The position numbers were made by a program, and so were the translations under genes. Source: JALHST01 sp963798435 (lineage in GTDB: Bacteria; Bacteroidota; Bacteroidia; Flavobacteriales; Flavobacteriaceae). Taken from it: a stretch of DNA of 64,000 bases. The stretch covers positions 479,465-543,464 of the forward strand of contig CAWCTF010000008.1 of NCBI GenBank assembly GCA_963798435.1, written 5' to 3'. Each line of letters opens with the position of its first letter. The first letter of the stretch is position 1. The notes below the pieces were generated by a model that was not told where the DNA came from, made no database searches, and saw only the letters and a list, made by a program, of their open reading frames with translations. Below are positions 35,620 through 43,420 of the stretch, piece by piece.

Positions 35620-36525
35620 GTGCCCAGTGTTTATCATCCCATAAAACTTCCTATTTTATCTGAAAAAAAAATTACGCTTACCGTCAAACGTGAGGACCTT
35701 TTGAATCAGCACATTTCTGGCAATAAATTGCGAAAATTAAAATATAATATCCTTTATGCCAAGGAGCTCGGGCACGATGCCATTTTAACCTTTGGCGGGG
35801 CCTATTCAAATCATGTTGCGGCCACGGCCTATGCCGGCAAAGCGTATCATTTTAATACGATTGGGGTTATTCGTGGAGACGAACTAGCTAAAAACTGGGA
35901 ATCTAATCCCACTTTAAAGTTGGCTGGCGAACTTGGGATGCAATTTAAATTTATTACAAGGGAAGTGTATCGCAAGAAGGATGATCAAGCATTTATCGAT
36001 GGCTTGAAAAAAGAGTTCGGTCGGTTTTATTGGTTACCAGAGGGGGGTACAAACGCCCTTGCGATAAAGGGATGCCAAGAAATCATTTCGGATAGCGACT
36101 ACGATTTTGATATCCTTTGTTGCGGCGTTGGAACAGGAGGAACCATTGCTGGAATAATCAATGGTTCTCATACTAGACAAACGGTTTTGGGTTTTCCTGC
36201 ACTAAAGGGCGATTTTTCAAAAGAAGATATTCGTAAATTTGCCGACAAGGAGAACTGGAAATTACAAAACGAATATCATTTTGGAGGTTATGCAAAGGTC
36301 TCTGGTGAACTTATTAATTTTATGAATGATTTTCGCGAAAAAACACAGATACCTTTGGATCCTATCTATACGGGAAAGATGTTATATGGTATTATGCATA
36401 TGATAGAAAATGATCATTTTAAGTCAGGCACCAAAATACTGGCGATCCATACGGGAGGGCTACAAGGGATCCAGGGCATGAACCAATTGTTAGAAAAAAA
36501 GAATTTACCATTAATCACGGTATGA
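35620..36525 (+). CDS. D-cysteine desulfhydrase / ACC deaminase-like PLP enzyme
   Basis: A 301-residue cytoplasmic enzyme of PLP fold type II. The PLP-binding Lys is in HISGNKLRKLKY, followed by GGAYSNHVAATAY and the phosphate-binding loop CGVGTGGTIAGI. The family splits D-cysteine to pyruvate, ammonia and sulfide, or deaminates 1-aminocyclopropane-1-carboxylate; sequence alone does not decide. The start is GTG at 35620, the only codon giving the family N-terminus. Its stop overlaps the ATG of the glucosaminidase by 4 bp. Operon with that gene and hemL. Confidence 0.9.
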   Translation: MPSVYHPIKLPILSEKKITLTVKREDLLNQHISGNKLRKLKYNILYAKELGHDAILTFGGAYSNHVAATAYAGKAYHFNTIGVIRGDELAKNWESNPTLKLAGELGMQFKFITREVYRKKDDQAFIDGLKKEFGRFYWLPEGGTNALAIKGCQEIISDSDYDFDILCCGVGTGGTIAGIINGSHTRQTVLGFPALKGDFSKEDIRKFADKENWKLQNEYHFGGYAKVSGELINFMNDFREKTQIPLDPIYTGKMLYGIMHMIENDHFKSGTKILAIHTGGLQGIQGMNQLLEKKNLPLITV

Positions 36526-37364
36526 TACGAAAAATAGGGGTGTTGCTTGTTTTAGGTAGTTTTTTAACGGGTTGTAAGGCCAAAAGGACCGTAGTCAGCA
36601 CACACAGGGAAAGACCGATGGCCGAAGTAGTATCGGCCAAGCCCAAAACTATTAAATATGAAGGTGACGGGCTACATCCATTACCCGAGGATGACGGGCG
36701 TTTCATAAAATTCGCGGTGTCGTCGATTTCAGAATATATCACCACCTTTTCCGAAGTGGCCCAATTTGAGATGAAGTCGTACGGAATACCGGCAAGTATT
36801 ACATTGGCCCAAGGCCTTTTGGAAAGTGGATTTGGGAATGGTGAACTCGCCAGAAAGACCAACAATCATTTTGGCATCAAATGCCATACCGGATGGAACG
36901 GTGATTATGATTACCATGACGACGATGAAGCTGGGGAATGTTTTAGAAAATATAATCACCCTAGATATTCGTTTAGGGATCACAGTATCTTTTTGTCGAG
37001 CCGATCGAGATACGCTTCCCTATTCGAATTGCCAAGCGATGATTATCGAGCTTGGGCATACGGACTGCAAAAGGCGGGTTATGCCACAGATAGGCGCTAT
37101 CCCCAGAAATTGATACAGCTCATAGAAACCTACGGTCTTCATAGATATGATACGGCGTTGGCACGTACTTCCTATAAAAAGGAACCTAGCCCGAAAGTGG
37201 CCGAAAATTATACGTATGTCGTGCAAAAGGGGGATACGCTTTATTCTATTTCAAGAACTTATTCAGTTTCGGTCGATGACTTGAAAAGATGGAACTATAT
37301 GTACGACAACACGATTACCGAAGGTCAACAACTTACTGTTAAGTCTGCTAAATTCAATAAATAG
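36522..37364 (+). CDS. Glucosaminidase (GH73) lipoprotein with LysM domain
   Basis: A 280-residue peptidoglycan hydrolase. A lipobox (SFLTGC) gives a lipoprotein anchor. The glucosaminidase domain (~75-210) has SITLAQGLLESGFGNGELAR with its catalytic Glu and NNHFGIKC. A C-terminal LysM domain (~230-275; YVVQKGDTLYSISRTYSVSV) binds glycan. It probably cleaves beta-N-acetylglucosamine linkages in the cell wall. It is coupled to the gene before (4 bp overlap) and abuts hemL with no gap. Confidence 0.94.
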   Translation: MIRKIGVLLVLGSFLTGCKAKRTVVSTHRERPMAEVVSAKPKTIKYEGDGLHPLPEDDGRFIKFAVSSISEYITTFSEVAQFEMKSYGIPASITLAQGLLESGFGNGELARKTNNHFGIKCHTGWNGDYDYHDDDEAGECFRKYNHPRYSFRDHSIFLSSRSRYASLFELPSDDYRAWAYGLQKAGYATDRRYPQKLIQLIETYGLHRYDTALARTSYKKEPSPKVAENYTYVVQKGDTLYSISRTYSVSVDDLKRWNYMYDNTITEGQQLTVKSAKFNK

Positions 37365-38654
37365 ATGATATACCAACGAAGTAGTGCGTTGTTTGCCGAG
37401 GCTAGGAAATATATCCCCGGAGGTGTTAATTCACCGGTGCGCGCCTTTAAGGCGGTCGGAGGTGACCCCATATTTGTCAACAGGGCAAAAGGTGCTTATT
37501 TATATGATGAAGATGGGAATCGTTTCATAGATTTTATTGCTTCTTGGGGCCCATTGATTTTGGGCCATGCATATCAACCCGTGCTTGAGGCAGTGATTGA
37601 AAAAGCAAAAAAAGGAACTTCGTTTGGGATGCCGACCGAAATAGAGACCGAACTTGCGAAACTAGCTGTTTCGATGGTACCCAATATTGATAAGATCCGT
37701 TTTGTAAATAGTGGTACCGAGGCATGTATGAGTGCCGTTCGATTGGCGCGAGGTTATACTGGAAAAGAAAAGATTATAAAATTTTCGGGATGTTATCATG
37801 GGCATTCCGATTCCTTTTTAATTCAGGCAGGAAGCGGGGCAATGACATTTGGAAGTCCTAATAGCCCAGGTGTAACCGCGGGTACTGCGAAAGACACCTT
37901 ACTTGCCAATTTCAACGATTTGGAAAGTGTTGTAACTTTAGTGGCGGCTAACAAAGGTGAAATTGCAGCCATAATTATAGAGCCTGTTGCTGGAAACATG
38001 GGTTGTATTGCGCCAAAAGAGGGCTTCCTCAAAGGCCTTCGGAACATTTGTGACCAAGAAAATTGCTTGTTGTTATTCGATGAGGTCATGACAGGTTTTC
38101 GATTGGGAAAGGGGGGTGCCCAAGAAGTTTTAGATATAAAAGCAGACATTGTAATGTTCGGCAAGGTAATCGGAGGGGGTCTTCCCGTAGGCGCCTTTGC
38201 AGCCAAGGAGGAAATAATGAATCATTTGGCGCCTGATGGCCCTGTCTATCAGGCAGGGACCTTAAGTGGTAATCCCTTGGCCATGAGTGCAGGCTTGGCC
38301 ATGCTTACCCAACTTAATCACAATCCCGAGGTGTATGAAAGTCTTGCTGAGAAGACGGCACATTTACACGAAGGATTCGACAATGTACTTCGAAAATCTG
38401 GCATTCCCTATCAGATAAATCGCTTTGGAAGTATGATCTCGGTGCATTTTACAAATGAACCTGTTGTTGATTTTGAAACTTCTTCGAAGGGTAATAATGA
38501 AATTTTCAAAAAGTTTTTCCACGGAATGTTGAAAAAGGGAATCTATTTGCCACCCAGTGCGTTTGAAAGCTATTTTTTAAACGATGCCTTAAGCTATGCC
38601 GATCTTGACGAGACGATAGCCGCCTTGGAGCATATAGTTCCTACATTGAAATAA
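37365..38654 (+). CDS. hemL: Glutamate-1-semialdehyde 2,1-aminomutase
   Basis: A 429-residue PLP-dependent enzyme that converts glutamate-1-semialdehyde to 5-aminolevulinate, the committed precursor of haem by the C5 route. The start SSALFAEARKYIPGGVNSPV is diagnostic. The PLP Lys is in FGKVIGGGLPVGAFA (~residue 266). Length is normal. The ATG follows the glucosaminidase stop directly, so the three genes form one operon that ends at the terminator 4 bp downstream. No other haem genes are present here. Confidence 0.97.
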   Translation: MIYQRSSALFAEARKYIPGGVNSPVRAFKAVGGDPIFVNRAKGAYLYDEDGNRFIDFIASWGPLILGHAYQPVLEAVIEKAKKGTSFGMPTEIETELAKLAVSMVPNIDKIRFVNSGTEACMSAVRLARGYTGKEKIIKFSGCYHGHSDSFLIQAGSGAMTFGSPNSPGVTAGTAKDTLLANFNDLESVVTLVAANKGEIAAIIIEPVAGNMGCIAPKEGFLKGLRNICDQENCLLLFDEVMTGFRLGKGGAQEVLDIKADIVMFGKVIGGGLPVGAFAAKEEIMNHLAPDGPVYQAGTLSGNPLAMSAGLAMLTQLNHNPEVYESLAEKTAHLHEGFDNVLRKSGIPYQINRFGSMISVHFTNEPVVDFETSSKGNNEIFKKFFHGMLKKGIYLPPSAFESYFLNDALSYADLDETIAALEHIVPTLK

Positions 38655-38657
38655 AAA

Positions 38658-38676
38658 GGGCGGTATAATACCGCCC
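38658..38676. terminator. Bidirectional terminator after hemL
   Basis: GGGCGGTA/TACCGCCC with a 3-nt loop, preceded by five A, so it serves the convergent minus-strand gene best and hemL probably also. Confidence 0.8.
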
Positions 38677-38685
38677 TGATTTAAA

Positions 38686-39150
38686 TTAATTCCCTTTTTC
38701 GGGCTTCATTTCCTTTCTCATCTTTTTCTTACCCTGCATTTTATGGCCATGCATGCCTTTTCGATGATCCCTCTTTTCCCATTTCTGGAATTGCTCTTCC
38801 GATAAAATCGACTTCATTTTATCCTTTTGGGCAATCTGATGATCCAACCGTTCATTTTGCATGGCAAAACGTTCTTCCGAAGTGCGCTCCTTCATTTCAC
38901 CATTTTCCTTTTTTGCTTTGAACGCAGCCATCTTCTCTTGGCGCATTTTGGCATTTTCCAAGTTTAAGGCTTGCATTTGCGATTGTTGGGCGGTCGTAAG
39001 ATCTAGGGCCAACGTCATTTTTTTCGTTTGTAAAGTGGCCATTTGCTCAGGGGTAAGATCGTGCATATCATCGCCATGACGCTTTCCATCCTGTTGTGCT
39101 ATGCTGGTTGCCCCAACCAATAGCATCAGTACTAAAATTGAATTTTTCAT
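38686..39150 (-). CDS. Secreted Spy/CpxP-like protein (DUF4890 type)
   Basis: A 154-residue secreted protein, with a signal peptide ending TSIAQ. The mature part is very rich in Lys, Met, Gln and Glu, with an LTPEQ and an LTTAQQSQMQALN motif that recall the LTxxQ repeats of Spy/CpxP periplasmic chaperones. The C-terminal tail (HRKGMHGHKMQGKKKMRKEM) is His- and Met-rich and could bind metal. Probable function is envelope protein protection or metal response, by analogy. It ends at a bidirectional terminator. Confidence 0.75.
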   Translation of the reverse strand: MKNSILVLMLLVGATSIAQQDGKRHGDDMHDLTPEQMATLQTKKMTLALDLTTAQQSQMQALNLENAKMRQEKMAAFKAKKENGEMKERTSEERFAMQNERLDHQIAQKDKMKSILSEEQFQKWEKRDHRKGMHGHKMQGKKKMRKEMKPEKGN

Positions 39151-39257
39151 CTTATTTTTATTTTAATGATTTATGAATAAGACCCCTAAAAGCAATAAGA
39201 GTTTAATACTGATTTGGCAATTGTGATTAGTTTAACGTACATTAACTAAAGGCCATG

Positions 39258-39290
39258 AAAAAAGGCACGGATGCATACCCGCGCCTTTTA
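39258..39290 (-). terminator. Intrinsic terminator after a small membrane protein gene
   Basis: AAAAGGCACGG / CCGCGCCTTTT stem with one G-T pair, about 20 bp after the stop codon at 39311. A-runs on the left become a T-tract on the minus strand. Confidence 0.8.
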
Positions 39291-39310
39291 TTCTATAAAA
39301 TATAAGTAGG

Positions 39311-39472
39311 TTAATTGATTTCCAACGGAGTATCTTGATTTTCTTCTGCTTGGGCAAGCTGTATGCTTTTAGATGTTTTGAGTTCACTTGAATTCGTATC
39401 AAGGCTGTAATAGGCTATCGATGCTATAAGAAAACAAACGAAGTAAATTAAACTTTTTATTTTCGGATTCAT
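39311..39472 (-). CDS. Small single-pass membrane protein, unknown
   Basis: A 53-residue protein with an N-terminal transmembrane or signal segment (SLIYFVCFLIASIAYYSL) and a polar C-terminus (SIQLAQAEENQDTPLEIN). I do not recognise the family. The start at 39472 is chosen because a longer frame (to 39532) adds residues that look non-coding. The clear terminator just downstream supports a real transcript. Confidence 0.55.
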   Translation of the reverse strand: MNPKIKSLIYFVCFLIASIAYYSLDTNSSELKTSKSIQLAQAEENQDTPLEIN

Positions 39473-40106
39473 GATATCAGGTTTTTTAATTACAAATCTA
39501 AGATAGGTATTGTAAGGCCTGAAATATTCCAATTGTTGTAAAACGCCAATTTATGTAGGTAAGAATGCTTTAAATTGTTGAATAGCGAATCAGTTCATCT
39601 GATTTTTCGGTATTTCAGCTGTACCGCGCTAATTAGGCGTTATTCTTTGACGGTATCCCAGCTTGAATTTCCAAGGTGTGGTTTCAAAAAAAGCGGCTAT
39701 TTCTATATTTTATACCGTTACATTGTAACATTTGCATTTTTTAAGCGTCTATTAGGTATAGATTTTCATTTTCAATTAGCGAATTAGTCAAGAATAAAGC
39801 CATCCAATTGCTTGGAAGGCTTTATTTTTTTAATAGGTGTCTTAAAAAGGCCTCTATTTTGGACTGATAAACAGACTGAATCGTGTCCCAATCGAATTCC
39901 GATAAATTTTTGGTCATAAAAATCCTGCTAAAAATTTCAATTTATACTACATAATCAAGGATAATATTGTGAAGTTGATAATTTTAGATTCCCGAACATA
40001 CGATATTCGTTTTTTAACCCATACCGCCCTTTATAATTTCCTCCGAACAAGCAATAAAAATTCGTTTGTTCGTTATACTGTCTCATAGTTTTAACCATTG
40101 AAAGTA
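39473..40106. other. Gene-poor interval with an orphan terminator
   Basis: No gene that I can support. An intrinsic terminator at 39795-39830 has no obvious gene upstream, so a small RNA or unrecognised short gene could end there. A plus-strand 70-codon frame at 39575-39787 stops just before it, but its composition gives no family or signal, so I do not call it coding. The last ~100 bp before 40107 should hold the promoter of the next gene, but I see no clear TANNTTTG. Confidence 0.5.
39795..39830 (+). terminator. Orphan intrinsic terminator
   Basis: TAAAGCC and GGCTTTA outer stem with an inner TCCAA/TTGGA, one mismatch and a TTGC loop, followed by TTTTTT. No gene that I trust ends upstream on the plus strand. 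Confidence 0.7.
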
Positions 40107-40415
40107 ATGAACAGAAGACAAGTAACACTAAGTATAGCTTTGGGTCTCATAGTTGCGAATGCGGTATTTGCCACCGATCCCAAAAGAGACAAAAGACCCT
40201 TTGATATTAATTCTATAGCATTGTTTGAGGAAGAGGCAGTAATTGAATTGGGGTTTAATACCTCCGAATATTTACCGGAGGGTTTTGATCCCTATGCCTA
40301 TCCACAAAATGTTGATGGATTTAATTACATTGATGAGAGAGATTCTTTCGAATTGGAATTTGACACAAGCAACTATTTGCCGGAAGGCTTTGATGCTTTT
40401 GAAAAAGCACAATAG
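40107..40415 (+). CDS. Small secreted protein with duplicated YLPEGFD motif
   Basis: A protein of about 102 residues. The signal peptide (TLSIALGLIVANAVFA) precedes an acidic mature part containing two copies of a ~17-residue unit: ELGFNTSEYLPEGFDPY and ELEFDTSNYLPEGFDAF. Small proteins of this kind, with LPEGF-type motifs, recur in Flavobacteriia but I know no function. It has its own strong terminator 28 bp downstream and so is a single-gene transcript. An in-frame ATG at 40098 is also possible. Confidence 0.82.
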   Translation: MNRRQVTLSIALGLIVANAVFATDPKRDKRPFDINSIALFEEEAVIELGFNTSEYLPEGFDPYAYPQNVDGFNYIDERDSFELEFDTSNYLPEGFDAFEKAQ

Positions 40416-40443
40416 ATTCCTTCTTAATTGTACTGATTTTTAA

Positions 40444-40471
40444 AACCTCCATTCTTCGTGGAGGTTTTTTT
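40444..40471 (+). terminator. Intrinsic terminator after the YLPEGFD protein gene
   Basis: AACCTCCA/TGGAGGTT with a 7-nt loop, followed by a run of T. Confidence 0.92.
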
Positions 40472-40541
40472 GTTTCAAATTTTGGCCGCATGCAGTGGTA
40501 ACAGCTTAGGGACCTAACAAATCGTCGACCTAGGGAGCAAT

Positions 40542-41972
40542 TTAGAACACGAGTGGGATGATAAATTGGAACATCAAAATGAGGAGCACAGTTGCTATCA
40601 AGTTCAAAATTATTCCTACTCGGGCCATTTCATGTACCTTGATGTAACCACTGGCAAATACAATTGCATTTGGCGGGGTGGCCATCGGAAGCATAAAGGC
40701 ACAACTACTCGCAATGGTTACCGGGATCAATAGATAAACAATTGGCAGATCCAGCCCTATGGCGATGCCGGCCACTACCGGTGCCAAGACCGCAATCAAT
40801 GCCACATTGCTCATCAATTCGGTCATAAAGAGCATTAGAACTATCAATAGGGAAGCCGTAAGTAACACACTAATATCACTCGTCGCGATGGCATTGGCCA
40901 CAAGGGCAACAATTCCACTCACCTGCATGGCTTCGGCGAGCGCCAATCCACCACCGAAAAGGATTAAAATTCCCCAAGCCAACTTTTGCGTATCCTTCCA
41001 ATCAATCAAGAAATCCCCTTTCTTAAGATTGTATGGAATCGCAAACATCGCTACTGCCGCGGCCATACTGATAATTGTATCGTTCAATTTTAATTCGGGG
41101 AATATTCCATTGATGATCGTTCTGAAAATCCATAGGAAAACAGTGACGCCAAAAATGGTCAGGACCATTTTTTCCTTACCACTCAAGGGCCCCAATTTCA
41201 TTAATTCTTCATGGATAATGTTTTTTGAGGCCGTGAATTTTAATTGACGACTTGGGAACATCCATTTGACCAGCACCAAATAGCTAATGGCTATCATAAC
41301 GACCGAGAAAGGTACCCCAATGATCATCCACTTTACAAAGGATATCTCAATGTGGTATTGATTTTCCAAAAGTCCGATCATTACCGAGTTCGGTGGTGTT
41401 CCGATAACGGTGGCAATACCCCCTGCATTGGCCGAAAAAGCAATTCCCAACATCACACTTAATGCGAAATTACGGTCGTTTTTGGTAAATCCGTCGGCAT
41501 CGTTGACCAAGAGACCGATTACCGACATAGCGATGGGCAACATGACTACGGTTGTGGCCGTATTGCTGATCCACATGCTAAGGGAAGCAGTGGCGATCAT
41601 AAACCCCAAGACGACCTTATTGGGTGTAGTTCCGGTAATCTTGATAATGTTCAGGGCAATTCGTTTGTGCAAATTCACCTTTTCGAGGGCCAGGGCCAGG
41701 ATAAAGCCGCCAAAAAACAAAAATACGATAGGGCTGCCATAATTGGCGCCTACATCATCGATCGGCATAATCTTCAGTATAGGGAACATGAGTAATGGTA
41801 ATAGTGCTGTGACCGATATTGAAACCGCCTCGGTAATCCACCAAACAATCATCCAGGAGGCCACCGCAATTACGGCATCGCCTTGTTCAGAAACCATTTC
41901 AAATGGTAAATAATTCAAGAGAAGAAATAGAATAGGCCCTAGAAAAAGCCCTACTTTGCTACTAAGGTTCAT
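40542..41972 (-). CDS. SLC13/DASS family sodium-coupled anion transporter
   Basis: A 476-residue inner-membrane transporter of the divalent anion:sodium symporter family. It has about 11 transmembrane helices and the paired substrate/sodium-binding motifs: SNTATTVVMLPIAMSV in the first half and MSNVALIAVLAPV in the second, where SNT or SNV tips are expected. Typical substrates are succinate, citrate or sulfate; which one is not clear. It lies 50 bp after the planctomycete-type cytochrome operon in the same orientation, so it may be co-transcribed. The anion link is worth noting because the DUF1501 protein belongs to the sulfatase superfamily. Confidence 0.92.
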   Translation of the reverse strand: MNLSSKVGLFLGPILFLLLNYLPFEMVSEQGDAVIAVASWMIVWWITEAVSISVTALLPLLMFPILKIMPIDDVGANYGSPIVFLFFGGFILALALEKVNLHKRIALNIIKITGTTPNKVVLGFMIATASLSMWISNTATTVVMLPIAMSVIGLLVNDADGFTKNDRNFALSVMLGIAFSANAGGIATVIGTPPNSVMIGLLENQYHIEISFVKWMIIGVPFSVVMIAISYLVLVKWMFPSRQLKFTASKNIIHEELMKLGPLSGKEKMVLTIFGVTVFLWIFRTIINGIFPELKLNDTIISMAAAVAMFAIPYNLKKGDFLIDWKDTQKLAWGILILFGGGLALAEAMQVSGIVALVANAIATSDISVLLTASLLIVLMLFMTELMSNVALIAVLAPVVAGIAIGLDLPIVYLLIPVTIASSCAFMLPMATPPNAIVFASGYIKVHEMARVGIILNLIATVLLILMFQFIIPLVF

Positions 41973-42022
41973 AGGTGGTCTTTATAGCCTCTAAGCTATG
42001 TTTTTTCTTTATGATTTAAAAA

Positions 42023-43417
42023 TTAGTAGACAATAGAATCTGCAGCTATCGTAGGCAATCGATAAGCGCCAAAATCAATGTTAAGTTTGCTACTGTCCCT
42101 TTTTTGAGCACTTTCGGCCCTTACCTTCGTATTATAGAGATAGAGGTTTCGCAAATTTTTGAAGTCGTAAACTAGTTCCAGGTAACGTGTTTCAAACTGG
42201 GAACCCGTCAAGTTGATTGATTTCAAATGTGCTAGGCCGACCAGGCGTTCGATGTTTTTGCCGGTCACCCTCGTATTATCCAACTTTAATACAGTTAAAT
42301 TGGGGAGCATGGCCAACTTCTCAAAAATGGCATCACTAATTTGTGTACCTCCTAGATCTAGTATCGCAATTTGTTGTGCAATCGGTTCTAATAACCCAAA
42401 ATCTGCAGCGTCAAAGCCAGGTTTGTTGATACAGGAAACCTTCAAGAAATTCGAAGCCTTGCTAATTTGATCTACATGAACACCAGAGCCCTTTAATTGC
42501 TTAATAGCGTCATTGTCCCCCATGGCAATTTCCACATTGGGATAGTCAAGATCTATTTTTTTCGGGAAAAACGTTAGGAACAGGTTCTTTGCAAGGCCGA
42601 GTTGTCCGATTGATTTATCGAATGGGTGTCCAAGGGCGATCCAGGATTTGATTAATTGGATTTCCTCTTTGGTAGGTTGTCTTTTCTCTTTGGGAGGCAT
42701 ATGGTCTTCGTCATTTTTAGGGAGAAGCAATCGTGCATAAAGCACACTTTCTTCCGGATTCTTCAAGTCTATAATTGCTCCATGTTCGCCCCCCTTTAAA
42801 ATGCCTTCCTGCGAAGTAAGTCGAAGCCCTCCTTTATTTTTTTTGTCGTTATGGCAGCTAGCACAGTTGTTGTTAAGTATCGGCTTTATTATATCTTCAT
42901 AGAATTGTGCATTTTGCCATGTAGTATCATTCAATAGTATGTGCTTCTCTTCAAAAGTTTCAATACCGAGAATTGATTTTAGTTTGTTTGGCAAAGGTGC
43001 TGTCAGAAAGTCATCCCCATGCGTGATGCTCCCACCCAAGTGACCCGTAATAGCTATAAGTATAAAAAAAAGTGAGGCAAATACCGTAATCGGGATTTTT
43101 GACAACACCCCTATGCTTTTGAGCACTTTGAGTCTGGCGTACATTAGGAAAGAGAAAAGCACGGTAACGATACCAGACCATAAATGCCATTTCACTGTAT
43201 CAAAAGTAAATCCTTCGCCTATGTATTGCAGATACCCGGAGATACACGCAAGGATGGCAAGGATACCTGCCCATAAATAAATGCGTGGAAGAAGCCGTGT
43301 GTATTCCTTTTTTTTATGGTCAAGCCACTGTAATAACAAGGCAAGTACGATAAACCCGATGGGAAGATGAATGATGAGAGGATGCAGACGGCCTACTAGT
43401 TGTTTTATGACATCCAT
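42023..43417 (-). CDS. DUF2231 - planctomycete cytochrome c - leucine-rich repeat fusion protein
   Basis: A 464-residue protein. The N-terminal ~135 residues contain four transmembrane helices and the DUF2231 pattern (LHPLIIHLPIGFIVLALLL). Next is a planctomycete-type cytochrome c domain (PSCyt1; ~170-270) with a haem site NNNCASCHND and a distal NDEDHMPPKEK Met-type ligand. The C-terminal ~180 residues show LRR-like repeats (PNLTVLKLDNTRVTGKNIE, LAHLKSINLTGSQF). It begins 3 bp after the DUF1501 gene, so it belongs to the same operon. It would be a membrane-bound cytochrome facing the periplasm. Function unknown. Confidence 0.9.
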   Translation of the reverse strand: MDVIKQLVGRLHPLIIHLPIGFIVLALLLQWLDHKKKEYTRLLPRIYLWAGILAILACISGYLQYIGEGFTFDTVKWHLWSGIVTVLFSFLMYARLKVLKSIGVLSKIPITVFASLFFILIAITGHLGGSITHGDDFLTAPLPNKLKSILGIETFEEKHILLNDTTWQNAQFYEDIIKPILNNNCASCHNDKKNKGGLRLTSQEGILKGGEHGAIIDLKNPEESVLYARLLLPKNDEDHMPPKEKRQPTKEEIQLIKSWIALGHPFDKSIGQLGLAKNLFLTFFPKKIDLDYPNVEIAMGDNDAIKQLKGSGVHVDQISKASNFLKVSCINKPGFDAADFGLLEPIAQQIAILDLGGTQISDAIFEKLAMLPNLTVLKLDNTRVTGKNIERLVGLAHLKSINLTGSQFETRYLELVYDFKNLRNLYLYNTKVRAESAQKRDSSKLNIDFGAYRLPTIAADSIVY

Positions 43418-43420
43418 AGA

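Noticed and set aside
39575..39787. 70-codon plus-strand ORF before the orphan terminator
   Set aside because: No signal peptide, family or codon pattern supports coding; it may only mark a small RNA region.
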